From an uncultured Saccharospirillaceae bacterium (GTDB taxonomy: Bacteria > Pseudomonadota > Gammaproteobacteria > Pseudomonadales > Oceanobacteraceae), in contig CANMOZ010000002.1 in assembly GCA_947499545.1 (NCBI GenBank), forward strand, positions 124,001 through 188,000: a stretch of DNA of 64,000 bases, in the 5' to 3' direction. The position numbers and the translations under genes are program-made. How positions within the stretch are numbered: the first letter of the stretch is position 1; each line of letters starts with the position of its first letter. The notes beneath the pieces were generated by a model. The model searched no databases. It saw only the letters and a list, made by a program, of their open reading frames with translations, and was not told where the DNA came from. Below are positions 63,688 to 64,000 of this stretch, one piece after another.

Positions 63688-64000
63688 GCATGATTACCTG
63701 TTGTCTCGTCTTCGTCTTCGTCTTCGTCTTCGTCTGAGTGTTGGCGCTGACCCTTGGACGCTTCAGACTTGCGTTGTTTACGATTGCGTTTGAGCTTTTC
63801 GAATAAACTATCCGAGAGGCTTAAGGCTGAACGCAATTTTCTCAAAACCCCTAGGTCTTGAGCAATGGCTGCTAGTTGAGATTTTGGCAATGAAGACGAT
63901 TGGCTATTTAAATCAGCTGCAAGCCCTTGTTCTAGAAAACGAATAGCAACGCCTAATTTGGCTTGACCAAATTGACGTAACAGGTATTTTGCAGCGTTGC
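63684..64000 (-). CDS. sctW: Gatekeeper SctW (YopN/PopN), 3' end only
   Basis: The C-terminal 105 codons or so of the secretion gatekeeper. The frame is open to the right edge, so the gene continues outside. The visible part contains the HrpJ/YopN-type segment KYLLRQFGQAKLGVAIRFLE followed by GLAADLNSQSSSLPKSQLAAI, then a basic stretch and a purely acidic tail (DEDEDEDEDE, then TTGNHA). Acidic low-complexity tails are not typical of YopN. Immediate overlap with tyeA supports the call. Confidence 0.82.
   Translation of the reverse strand, partial: NAAKYLLRQFGQAKLGVAIRFLEQGLAADLNSQSSSLPKSQLAAIAQDLGVLRKLRSALSLSDSLFEKLKRNRKQRKSEASKGQRQHSDEDEDEDEDETTGNHA
63706..63735 (-). repeat. Hexanucleotide tandem repeat, 5 copies of TCGTCT
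   Basis: Five perfect copies near the 3' end of sctW encode alternating Asp-Glu on the minus strand. Copy-number change would lengthen or shorten the acidic tail in two-residue steps without a frameshift. Confidence 0.95.

Noticed and set aside
1-64000. CRISPR arrays, insertion sequences, tRNA or rRNA genes
   Set aside because: No regularly spaced repeats, transposase-like frames, cloverleaf candidates or rRNA signatures were found when reading both strands; a tRNAscan or Rfam run would be needed to exclude small RNAs fully.

Overview
The window is chromosomal DNA from a gammaproteobacterium of the Pseudomonadales/Oceanospirillales type, most likely marine. Two gene orders point there and both are known from Pseudomonas: flhA-flhF-fleN-fliA-cheYZAB-motCD-parA-parP-cheW, and dksA-gluQ-cbrX-cbrA-cbrB-(crcZ)-pcnB-folK. 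The species is not identifiable from the sequence alone. Base composition looks moderate (mid-40s % GC by eye, not computed). No rRNA, tRNA, insertion sequence, prophage or CRISPR array was seen.

Region 1 (1-4.3 kb, + strand): the 3' part of aspS, then yebC, ruvC, a TRIC-type membrane protein gene and ruvA. A hairpin follows ruvA and ruvB is absent from its usual place. Region 2 (4.4-19.7 kb, + strand): a flagellar/chemotaxis supercluster preceded by a sigma-54 type promoter. It encodes the flagellar export gate, the polar placement GTPase/ATPase pair, sigma-28, the CheYZABW core, the MotCD stator and a ParA/ParP system that positions chemotaxis arrays at the pole. Region 3 (19.8-33.7 kb): accessory envelope, signalling and secreted proteins, including a c-di-GMP phosphodiesterase with a degenerate GGDEF domain, a PhoD-type phosphatase with a very large insertion, a small exported protein behind a Fur-box-like site, and an astacin-type metalloprotease lipoprotein.

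Region 4 (33.8-43.1 kb, - strand): folK, pcnB, a probable CrcZ-type regulatory RNA, the CbrX/CbrA/CbrB two-component system, gluQ and dksA. This is a carbon/nitrogen catabolite-control locus. Region 5 (43.6-50.1 kb): mixed housekeeping and accessory genes: a DUF4124 protein, a degenerate S1/P1 nuclease-like protein, trmA, an outer-membrane barrel, a NUDIX hydrolase, a DUF454 protein, a GST-like protein and a persulfide-dioxygenase-like metallo-hydrolase.

Region 6 (50.2-64 kb, mostly - strand): the left part of a Ysc-family type III secretion island. In transcription order it holds sctW (cut by the window end), tyeA, sycN-like, sctX, sctY, sctV, lcrR, lcrG, lcrV (tip), lcrH (chaperone), sctE and sctB (translocators) and a lipoprotein that may be the pilotin. 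Next to it lie two tandem paralogous outer-membrane barrels, a CesT-type chaperone gene directly followed by a candidate new effector with a lipase-like Ser-Asp-His triad, and a LysM-GH19 muramidase/chitinase-like protein without a signal peptide. The most rewarding leads are the chaperone-effector pair with its upstream inverted repeat, the CrcZ-like RNA, the repeat-bearing CheA linker paired with ParP, the PhoD insertion, and the metal-ligand-poor S1/P1 homologue.
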